Positions 1 to 5,668 of a DNA stretch of 13,586 nucleotides are shown one piece after another. Numbering within the stretch: position 1 is the stretch's first letter; each line of letters opens with the position of its first letter. A model generated the notes under the pieces. That model saw only the letters and a list, made by a program, of their open reading frames with translations, searched no databases and was not told the origin of the DNA. A program made the translations under genes and the position numbers. This DNA is from an uncultured Lachnospiraceae bacterium (lineage in GTDB: Bacteria; Bacillota; Clostridia; Lachnospirales; Lachnospiraceae). The DNA is taken from contig CAJUJM010000047.1 of NCBI GenBank assembly GCA_910586755.1, positions 1-13,586 of the forward strand, in the 5' to 3' direction.

Positions 1-35
1 TAAATAGCAATCTCTGAATTGTCTTTGCGTAGCTG

Positions 36-75
36 CCGCTTTCAAAAAATGAAAATTTTCAACTTTTGAAAGCGG
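36..75. repeat. Perfect 12-bp inverted repeat (hairpin) before the ATPase gene
   Basis: CCGCTTTCAAAA at 36-47 is perfectly complementary to TTTTGAAAGCGG at 64-75. The 16-nt loop itself contains the palindrome GAAAATTTTC (51-60). No T-run follows on either strand, so it does not look like a standard terminator. The right arm overlaps the purine-rich stretch AAAGCGGG, the only plausible ribosome binding site for the ATG at 84, so folding could hide that site. It could instead be the remnant end of a small repeat element. The pairing is seen directly; any function is inference. Confidence 0.6.
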
Positions 76-83
76 GTGACTGT

Positions 84-1193
84 ATGAAAACAATTACGAG
101 AGCAAAATATCTCGACAGGATCATTGAACTGAATGGCACTCCCGACATTAATATTATTTTCATTGACTTTATGGATTTGGCGTATGAAGAAATTAAGGAA
201 TACCATGCGTTACACGCCTATGTAGAAGAACAATATCAGGTTGGAAAAACAAATTATCTGCTTGTGGACGAAGTGCAGATGTGCCCCAAGTTTGAGTTGG
301 CAATCAATAGCCTTTATTCTAAGAGCAAATATGACATCTATGTAACCGGCTCCAATGCTTTTTTACTGAGTTCAGATTTGGCAACACTCTTCACTGGCCG
401 TTACATTGAAATTCATGTATTTCCGTTTAGCTTTAAGGAGTATTGCCAGTATTATGATGATGTCTCAGATAAGGACAAACTCTTTGATGATTATTCTGCC
501 AAGGGCGGTTTAGCAGGTTCGTATGCCAATAGAGCTGAAAAAGACAGAACGAACTATATTAAAGAAGTCTATGAAACCATTGTCACAAGAGATTTGGTGC
601 AGAGATATGCTCTGGAGGACACATTGGTTTTGCAGCGATTAAGTGAGTTCCTTATGGATAACATCAGCAATCTGACTTCGCCTAATAAAGTCAGTCAGCT
701 GCTGACAGCAAACGAGACTCTGACCAATCATGTAACTGTTGGCAAATACATCAAGTATTTGTGTAATGCTTTCGTATTTTATGATATTAAGAGATACGAT
801 ATTCGTGGCAGGAAATATCTTGAAAGTTCTGAAAAGTTCTATTTGTCTGACACCGGTATCCGGTATGCAATACTCGGAAGCAGAAATATGGATTATGGCA
901 GAGTCTACGAAAATATCGTTTGTATCGAACTTCTCCGCCGTGGATACGATGTCTATGTTGGGAAGCTCTATCAAAAAGAAATCGACTTTGTGGCTAGCAG
1001 GGGCAGTGAGAAGTTTTATATTCAGGTGAGTGACAACATATCAGGACAGGAAACATTTGAGAGAGAATGTTTTCCTCTGCTTCAGATTCGAGATGCTTAC
1101 CCCAAAATGATTATTGCCCGAACCAGGCATCCGAAATATAGCTATGAAGGAATTGAGATTTACGATATAGCTGATTGGCTGTTACAAGAATAA
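84..1193 (+). CDS. AAA ATPase with DUF4143 domain, Walker A segment deleted (369 aa, probably inactive)
   Basis: This belongs to the AAA_14/DUF4143 family of ATP-binding proteins, common in gut Firmicutes and of unclear cellular role. The frame is open to a natural-looking C-terminus. Walker B is clear (NYLLVDEVQM, with Asp62-Glu63), followed by the sensor-like YVTGSN, the TGR arginine motif and a C-terminal DUF4143/nuclease-like part (EIDFV, then YIQVS). Relatives have a stretch of roughly 25-35 residues with the P-loop (a GIRRSGKS-like motif) between the opening ELNGTPDI and NIIFIDF. Here those two segments are fused directly at about 145-152, so no GxxxxGK[ST] exists anywhere. The deletion kept the frame. 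ATG 84 is preferred over TTG 66, which lies inside the hairpin and ahead of the conserved MKTITRAKYL start. ATP binding should be lost, so this is probably a decaying gene. The family is sure; the size of the missing piece is from memory of relatives. Confidence 0.82.
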   Translation: MKTITRAKYLDRIIELNGTPDINIIFIDFMDLAYEEIKEYHALHAYVEEQYQVGKTNYLLVDEVQMCPKFELAINSLYSKSKYDIYVTGSNAFLLSSDLATLFTGRYIEIHVFPFSFKEYCQYYDDVSDKDKLFDDYSAKGGLAGSYANRAEKDRTNYIKEVYETIVTRDLVQRYALEDTLVLQRLSEFLMDNISNLTSPNKVSQLLTANETLTNHVTVGKYIKYLCNAFVFYDIKRYDIRGRKYLESSEKFYLSDTGIRYAILGSRNMDYGRVYENIVCIELLRRGYDVYVGKLYQKEIDFVASRGSEKFYIQVSDNISGQETFERECFPLLQIRDAYPKMIIARTRHPKYSYEGIEIYDIADWLLQE

Positions 1194-2194
1194 GGAATTC
1201 CCATATCCATGAAGCACCCCAAAATCAGCATCATAAGGAGCAGGAGCAGAGTCAGCACTGTTGGATTAGAGGTCAGGGATAAAAGCCAGGTTGCTATATT
1301 TTGAGGTACTTTTAAGTAGAACATTACATATCCGAATGCACCGGAAGCGGCAATAATTGCCATGGCCATAGTGGGGATACATTGTTTCAGGCCTTCCACA
1401 TATTTTTTAAAGGACATATTTTTGTATACGAATACAGTAACTGCCAATGCATAAACCGTTGCGATGCCCGCCGTCTCAGTAGCAGAACAGATGCCGGTGG
1501 TGGTGCCGATGATAACGACAACAATTGCGCCAAGGCCAAAGAGCGTCTCCACCATAATCTTAATATTCTCACGCATGGAGTATTTCTTTCCCAGGGGATA
1601 CTTCTTTTTAATTGCAATGAGCAGCGCCGGAATAGCAAGACTAAGGGTCAGCATTAATCCCGGAACATAACCGCAGGCAAGAAGAGTACTGATGGAGATA
1701 CCGCTTGCAGAAGCCAGCGCATAGAAAAGCATATTCTGGCTTGGCGGAATAATAACCCCTTCAACAGAAGAAGTAACCGTAACCGCAACACTATAATCCG
1801 CATCATAGCCTTCCTCTACCATCGCCGGAATCAGCATGGCGCCGATAGAAGAAACGTCAGCTGCAGAAGATCCTGAGATACCGCCAAAAAGCATACTCAC
1901 AAGGATATTGACAATCGCGGTGCCGCCGGGGATACGTCCAACTACGATATTGCAAAATGACATCAGCTTATTGGTGATTCCCCCGTCGGTCATAACCTGC
2001 GCCATCATAATAAAGAAGGACACGGCGATAAAGGTAAAGCTCAGTAAGCTTACAGACATCTTCTGGAACAGATTGAAAAATGGAATCCCTAAGTAAATGG
2101 CTGTTGTAAGTGCCGACAGCAGCAGAGAAAATGCGATAGGAATACGAATCAGCATCAGTATAAAAAGAGACGAGAAGAGTATAATTGTGCCAAT
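1160..2194 (-). pseudogene. TRAP transporter large permease (DctM-like), truncated at both ends
   Basis: The membrane subunit of a tripartite ATP-independent periplasmic (TRAP) transporter, which imports organic acids or sugar acids with Na+ or H+. The open frame from ATG 2155 gives 331 aa with many hydrophobic helices and the DctM landmarks FGGISGSSAADVSSIG and EGVIIPPSQNML. Similarity reaches upstream of the ATG: reading back to about 2194 gives IGTIILFSSLFIL, a typical DctM first helix, but no in-frame start is present there. At the other end the protein stops soon after GCFMDM and closes with an unrelated short tail. Complete DctM proteins are about 425-430 aa, so roughly the last 90-100 residues, covering the final helices, are missing. 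No DctP or DctQ partner gene is present. Transport function is very unlikely. The family is certain; the exact break points are within about 10 bp. Confidence 0.85.
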
Positions 2195-2339
2195 CCCACA
2201 TTCCGTTAAGGCAGAGGCCGTCTATAATACCTTTAACCGTGAGGTAACACCTGAAGTTCCGGCAACCATCCTTAAAACACATCCGGATTGGAACGTATTT
2301 CTCGACAGGGAATCTGCCAAACTGGCATTCCATCTTTAA
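2193..2339 (+). pseudogene. C-terminal fragment of a glucosamine-6-phosphate deaminase-like protein
   Basis: The plus-strand frame ending at TAA 2337-2339 encodes about 48 residues starting PHSVKAEAVYNTF, then VTPEVPATIL, KTHPDWNVFLD and RESAKLAF. This matches the C-terminal end of the NagB/glucosamine-6-phosphate isomerase family, where a VPAS-IL-x-x-HP pattern followed by a hydrophobic-hydrophobic-D strand is typical. Nothing upstream in this frame belongs to that family: before about 2193 the DNA is the antisense of the TRAP permease. The fragment therefore lacks the catalytic part and has no start. It marks an old rearrangement that joined the 3' end of one sugar-metabolism gene to the 5' end of a transporter in opposite orientation. 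The assignment is by motif memory, moderately sure. Confidence 0.6.
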
Positions 2340-2423
2340 TTCGAGGAGATTACCCTCAGTGAACAAGAGGACACACACCACAACCACCGCCTTTTGATGT
2401 CTGGCTACCTTGCCAATAAAAAG

Positions 2424-2460
2424 AAGAGAGCACATTGCGCCAAGCTGCATTGGCTCTCTT
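2424..2460 (-). terminator. Rho-independent terminator of the flavoprotein operon
   Basis: On the minus strand, AAGAGAGC (2460-2453) pairs perfectly with GCTCTCTT (2431-2424). It is followed by CTTTTTATT, a U-rich tract. It lies 9 bp beyond the stop of the gene at 2469-3140. The plus-strand side has no T-run, so it works in one direction only. Confidence 0.75.
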
Positions 2461-2468
2461 CCTTGCTT

Positions 2469-3140
2469 TCATTCACTGTGACCGGAATTGGTTTCCCAGA
2501 TTTTTTTATCAAGGGGCACATTGCATCCCCATGATTCAGCCGCTTTCTGAAACATTTTTTTCGCAAAAGTTTTGAATACCAACCGCATCATCATTTGCAT
2601 CGGCAGCGAAAGATATTCCGGGCCGGTAAATTTCCTTGCTTCCTCACGAAAGAATCCGTCGCCTTCCGCAAACAATTGGCCCATGGCCTGATATGGTTTT
2701 GTAACCTGCTCCTGCTTCTTTTCATCCAGCACCCGGATTCCGAAATTGTTTCCTTTGACCAAACAGCCGCCATAGCGGACACCCAGATATTCCGGCAGCT
2801 TGGCCAGAAATTCCTCGCCGCAGCGAAGCTGACACCCCTCCGCAAAACCGCTCTGCAAAAGAAACGAAAGTCTTGTATGTTCATCCTTTTCGGGCAGGGT
2901 TTCCAGAAATTCTAAAAGCAGTCCGGGCACACATTCCACATACAATGGAAGCGCAATCAGAATTTCCGTGTTTTTTATGTAAGCTTCCCTGATGGTTTCC
3001 CATGATTGGCGATTGGAAACCGCATATGTTTCAAAAGAGACTTCTTTTTCTGACAGTCCTTTTGCAAAAGAAGCAATGATTTTCTCCGTGTTGCTGTATT
3101 TTTGCACCCGAGGGCTTCCGTTGATGATTACAACATGCAT
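2469..3140 (-). CDS. NAD(P)H-dependent FMN reductase-like flavoprotein (223 aa)
   Basis: A cytosolic flavodoxin-fold oxidoreductase, expected to bind FMN and use NAD(P)H; the substrate cannot be read from sequence. The N-terminus MHVVIINGSPR is the classic beta-1 strand and phosphate-binding loop of this superfamily. A second flavin-loop region follows at ILIALPLYVECVPG (the family P-x-Y/W region). The C-terminal third is longer and more basic than in minimal flavodoxins (FKTFAKKMFQKAAE). An excellent ribosome binding site, AAAGGAGGCGG, precedes ATG 3140. Its first 13 bp overlap the end of the upstream gene (3128-3640), so the pair is co-transcribed and probably translationally coupled. A terminator follows directly. 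The family is sure; the specific role is unknown. Confidence 0.82.
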   Translation of the reverse strand: MHVVIINGSPRVQKYSNTEKIIASFAKGLSEKEVSFETYAVSNRQSWETIREAYIKNTEILIALPLYVECVPGLLLEFLETLPEKDEHTRLSFLLQSGFAEGCQLRCGEEFLAKLPEYLGVRYGGCLVKGNNFGIRVLDEKKQEQVTKPYQAMGQLFAEGDGFFREEARKFTGPEYLSLPMQMMMRLVFKTFAKKMFQKAAESWGCNVPLDKKIWETNSGHSE

Positions 3141-3640
3141 GAAACCGCCTCCTTTCTGCGTTCTGCAGGAAAAACTCCCAGAGAACGGCTCCCCAAATTA
3201 AGGGCTGTGCGCTGACACCACCGCTCCAGATAAGCCTGATCTCCGTCTCCGGTATAGATAATCCCAATATCCGGCTGATGGTCATAGCGCATGATATGGC
3301 GCATCTGCCCATCCTTGATTTTCAAATACATGGTGACAAGGGGCATCACCCTGTCTACAATATTTTTGGCCTGATAGGAGATAAAACCAAAGCGGGTATC
3401 CGAGATCAGCCACACCTGACCGGCTTTATTCATCTTTTTCAAAACCAGGGCATAGTCGTCCTTCAGGGCGCATATCCCAGGCGTTTTCAGCCAACAGTAA
3501 TTACAGCCTACGCAATGAGAGATGTGCATCCCGGTAGTGTCAATCAACTCAAATCCATCCGGATTCCTGCCGCTGTGAAGGAACTCCTCTGCAATTTGCT
3601 CTCCTATATGTTGCCTTGTGGTATCAATCATCAAAATCAT
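3128..3640 (-). CDS. Flavodoxin-family protein with an iron-sulfur flavoprotein-like cysteine motif (170 aa)
   Basis: A flavodoxin-fold protein, probably an FMN-dependent redox protein. The compact cysteine motif HCVGCNYCWLKTPGIC puts Cys43, 46, 49 and 57 in a C-x2-C-x2-C-x7-C pattern. This fits the CX2CX2CX4-7C signature of archaeal and clostridial iron-sulfur flavoproteins, which ligate a [4Fe-4S] cluster. The same cysteines also occur in some NADPH-dependent FMN reductases without a proven cluster. Residues 85-110 resemble the usual flavin-loop and dimer helix (YQAKNIVDRVMP). The N-terminus is unusual: MILMIDTTRQHIG stands where relatives have a GSPRK-x-G/S loop, so FMN phosphate binding may be altered. 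Start ATG 3640 has AAAGGA upstream. It overlaps the next flavoprotein gene by 13 bp, suggesting the two work together. Confidence 0.75.
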   Translation of the reverse strand: MILMIDTTRQHIGEQIAEEFLHSGRNPDGFELIDTTGMHISHCVGCNYCWLKTPGICALKDDYALVLKKMNKAGQVWLISDTRFGFISYQAKNIVDRVMPLVTMYLKIKDGQMRHIMRYDHQPDIGIIYTGDGDQAYLERWCQRTALNLGSRSLGVFPAERRKEAVSCML

Positions 3641-3690
3641 TATATATTTCCTTTCACGTCCTCTGTAAATTTTTGGCTTGCCGTTGCTTT

Positions 3691-3719
3691 ATTATAGATC
3701 CGTTTTCATAAAAATGGAA
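3691..3719 (-). promoter_or_regulatory. Candidate promoter of the flavoprotein operon
   Basis: On the minus strand a perfect TATAAT (-10) occupies 3696-3691, about 50 bp upstream of ATG 3640. At 17 bp spacing the -35 position reads TTCCAT, a poor match to TTGACA. The -10 is convincing, but the weak -35 leaves the call moderate. Confidence 0.4.
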
Positions 3720-3861
3720 GTGGTTTATTCCCGCCAACAACGAACCAAGTAGCCACGCTTGAACAATGTAGCATCTCAAATTTCTTATCTACAATAATCT
3801 CGTATTGCAATCTTAATGGCTTATTTTTTGTAAAATTATTTTCGATTTGCGAACTTTTGTA

Positions 3862-3890
3862 TTGACTTTTCGATATTATCATGATAGGAT
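3862..3890 (+). promoter_or_regulatory. Promoter and probable self-operator of the S24 repressor
   Basis: TTGACT (3862-3867) and TAGGAT (3885-3890) are separated by 17 bp, about 20 bp upstream of the ATG at 3912. The spacer contains the perfect palindrome TATCATGATA (3877-3886), which overlaps the -10. The octamer TTTTCGAT occurs twice 28 bp apart (3839-3846 and 3867-3874). Repressors of this type usually bind their own promoter, so the palindrome is the natural operator candidate (inference). Confidence 0.55.
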
Positions 3891-3911
3891 ACAAAGAAAG
3901 GAGGCGTAGGA

Positions 3912-4655
3912 ATGGCAATCAAAGATCGAATCAAAGAAGCACGACAAAACAAGCATTTAACTCAAGAACAGCTTGCTTCAAAAATAGGAGTTGCAAAATC
4001 CACTCTTGCTGGCTATGAAACTGGCATTCGGGAACCTGGCGTTGAAATAATCGGTAAAATTATGTGTGTTTTAAACGTGGATGCAAATTATTTATGGCAG
4101 GATGAAGTGGATTTTCCTATGCAAGTATCCCATACAGAAATGGAACTCATTAAGAAATACCGCGCCCTGGACTCTGCCGCCCAGTCCTACGTTAATTCCG
4201 TACTTGACTGGGAGCTCAACCGCACTACCAAAGTCAAAGAAGCCGCCATTATGTTAGAGAACCTTCAACAGCAGTTAGGAACACATTCCATTCCCTCCCG
4301 CTTTCTGGCTTACCACGGAAGAATCGGAGCCTCAGGAACCAGCGTGGAGTTTTCCGGCATAGCCTCAGGGACCAGGTCTTATCCGGAAAATGAGTTAAAT
4401 AAAAATGCTGACTATGTGATCAGCGTAAGCGACAATTCCATGGAGCCAGAATATTTCAATGAGGATATTATCTATGTCCAGAAAACCGATCACATAGATA
4501 CCGGAGATGTAGGAATATTCCAAAAGGGCAATAACATCTATATCAAAAAGGCTGGAAAGAACGGACTTATTTCTCTTAATCCCGATTATCCGCCGCTTAC
4601 AGCTGATGGTGACAAGATCCTGGTATTAGGGAAAGTGCTTGGAAAAGCAGAGTAA
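3912..4655 (+). CDS. LexA-like transcriptional repressor, XRE HTH plus S24 peptidase domain (247 aa)
   Basis: A DNA-binding repressor of the phage-CI/LexA-like class. Residues 1-60 form an XRE helix-turn-helix (MAIKDRIKEAR, then LTQEQLASKIGVAKSTLAGYE). Residues 70-125 are a helical linker, and about 130-247 is the S24 self-cleavage domain. The catalytic Ser is Ser176 in DNSMEP and the catalytic Lys is Lys212 in NNIYIKK. Their 36-residue spacing is close to LexA's 37. The expected cleavage site is Ala140-Ser141-Gly142 rather than the usual Ala-Gly. Start ATG 3912 follows a strong AAAGGAGG. It shares a transcript with the coiled-coil gene 29 bp downstream. Such proteins can belong to prophages or respond to DNA damage, but no phage genes are present, so its targets are unknown apart from likely self-control. 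Confidence 0.88.
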   Translation: MAIKDRIKEARQNKHLTQEQLASKIGVAKSTLAGYETGIREPGVEIIGKIMCVLNVDANYLWQDEVDFPMQVSHTEMELIKKYRALDSAAQSYVNSVLDWELNRTTKVKEAAIMLENLQQQLGTHSIPSRFLAYHGRIGASGTSVEFSGIASGTRSYPENELNKNADYVISVSDNSMEPEYFNEDIIYVQKTDHIDTGDVGIFQKGNNIYIKKAGKNGLISLNPDYPPLTADGDKILVLGKVLGKAE

Positions 4656-4684
4656 GATCAAGCCGAAAACAAAGGGGGACAAAA

Positions 4685-5260
4685 ATGTTAGAAAAGAAAG
4701 ACTTGGAAATGATCTCCGAGATCGTAAGCAAAACAGTAACGGAAATAAGCAAGCCCATAAACGAAAGATTGGATAAGATGGACTCCAGACTGGATAAGAT
4801 GGACTCCAGACTGGATAAGATGGACTCCAGACTGGATAAGATGGACTCCAGGTTGGATAAGATGGAAGCCAGACTGGATAACCTGGAAGTCAGACTGGAT
4901 AACCTGGAAGCCAGACTGGATAACCTGGAAGTCAGATTGGATAACCTGGAAGTCAGACTGGATAACCTGGAAGTCAGAATGGATAAGATGGAAGCCAGAC
5001 TGGATAAGATGGATTCCAGGTTGGATAAGATGGATTCCAGGTTAACTAAGGTAGAATCAAAAGTGAGCGAAGTTCAAATGACTTTGGAAAATGAGACGAA
5101 CAAAGGAATCCATATTATCGCCGAAGGCCATCTTGACCTGTCCCGTAAGCTGGATGATGCTTTGAAAGTGGAGAATGAAAAAGAGATGCTGCTCTTGCGG
5201 GTAACCTGGATGGAAAATGAACTGAGACGGCTTAAACATAAGATTGAAGGGAGCCCATAG
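4685..5260 (+). CDS. Long coiled-coil protein built from 14 heptads, conserved C-terminal segment (191 aa)
   Basis: Unrecognised function. Residues 1-27 are a polar helix. Residues 28-125 are 14 back-to-back heptads of the type R-L-D-K-M-D-S or R-L-D-N-L-E-V. Leu and Met/Leu sit at the a and d positions, forming a continuous coiled coil about 15 nm long. The tail (126-191) contains ENETNKGIHIIAEG and HLDLSRKLDDAL, then a second amphipathic helix. I associate this tail with small Lachnospiraceae proteins that have far fewer heptads, so the tail is probably the functional part and the rod an expansion. There is no signal peptide or membrane segment, so it should be cytosolic and oligomeric. AAGGGGGAC precedes the ATG. 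Being 29 bp behind the S24 repressor gene suggests the two form a regulatory pair (inference). Confidence 0.85.
   Translation: MLEKKDLEMISEIVSKTVTEISKPINERLDKMDSRLDKMDSRLDKMDSRLDKMDSRLDKMEARLDNLEVRLDNLEARLDNLEVRLDNLEVRLDNLEVRMDKMEARLDKMDSRLDKMDSRLTKVESKVSEVQMTLENETNKGIHIIAEGHLDLSRKLDDALKVENEKEMLLLRVTWMENELRRLKHKIEGSP
4766..5059 (+). repeat. 21-bp coding minisatellite, 14 units
   Basis: Fourteen head-to-tail 21-bp units of the form AGACTGGATAAGATGGACTC(C), all in frame. By the encoded motif the order is KMDS x4, KMEA, NLEV, NLEA, NLEV x3, KMEA, KMDS x2, then a diverged KVES unit. Several units are identical at the nucleotide level (for example the 2nd, 3rd and 4th). That indicates recent slippage or unequal exchange; any unit gain or loss preserves the frame. 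Confidence 0.95.
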
Positions 5261-5427
5261 AACAAGAGGCAAAGATGGAGAGAGGCTGAGGCATGTAGCT
5301 GACCTGAAGGCAAAGTTTTACGAACCCAGCTGTTCGTGCATGGAAAAGGGAAATATGACAGGGGAGTAATAAGAAGGTCAGTAAAAGTAATCGCGTTTTT
5401 TATTGAAAAGATTGCTTAAATTCCCGG

Positions 5428-5477
5428 AAGCGCCACAGATTATTAAACGGGTTTTGAATAGCCTGGGGCGCTTTTTT
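5428..5477 (+). terminator. Long-hairpin rho-independent terminator
   Basis: AAGCGCC (5428-5434) pairs with GGCGCTT (5467-5473), and CAG pairs with CTG just inside after one mismatch. The loop can extend the stem through TATTAAA with TTTGAATA, leaving a bulged G. A run of six T (5472-5477) follows. It ends the repressor/coiled-coil transcript and insulates the kinase operon. Confidence 0.8.
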
Positions 5478-5553
5478 CTGTGGACATTACTACCGTAATT
5501 CTGGACCTTTACGAAATAGTATTTTGCAAATCAAAGTAATAAACAGGTATTTC

Positions 5554-5582
5554 TTGACATAATCTGGAATTTGTAATATGGT
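5554..5582 (+). promoter_or_regulatory. Candidate promoter of the sensor-kinase operon
   Basis: A perfect TTGACA (5554-5559) has TATGGT (5577-5582) 17 bp downstream. TAATAT (5574-5579) is a better -10 but sits only 14 bp away. The leader to the start codon is about 80 nt. Confidence 0.5.
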
Positions 5583-5668
5583 ATTGGTGTTAGTCAATAA
5601 GTTATGAATTTATATGGGTAAATGCCATTCAGACAGCAGGCTAAGCCGTAAGCGGAAGGAAAAGAAGT

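Larger units (their letters stand above)
5261..5668. other. Non-coding region between the coiled-coil gene and the sensor kinase
   Basis: No convincing gene lies in these 408 bp. They hold a dyad ACGAAC-N6-GTTCGT (5320-5337), an 8-bp stem AAGTAATC/GATTGCTT allowing one G-T pair (about 5386-5419), the terminator hairpin (5428-5477) and the kinase promoter (5554-5582). About 165 nt lie between the coiled-coil stop and the terminator. That is long for a simple 3' end and leaves room for a structured trailer or small RNA. I do not recognise a known riboswitch. Confidence 0.5.

Noticed and set aside
66..83. TTG start extending the ATPase by six codons
   Set aside because: It lies in the hairpin arm, has no binding site of its own, and family similarity begins at the ATG at 84.
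2340..2423. Open frames on both strands between the deaminase fragment and the terminator
   Set aside because: Neither translation matches a family I recognise and no start with a binding site is seen, so this is left as intergenic or unidentified remnant DNA.
3706..3911. Minus-strand open frame of 70 codons upstream of the repressor
   Set aside because: It overlaps the repressor promoter and start, has no recognisable protein features, and has a composition typical of AT-rich intergenic DNA.
5320..5337. ACGAAC-N6-GTTCGT resembling a Firmicute SOS (LexA) box
   Set aside because: The known box has four bases between CGAAC and GTTCG; here there are six, so it was not called as a LexA site.
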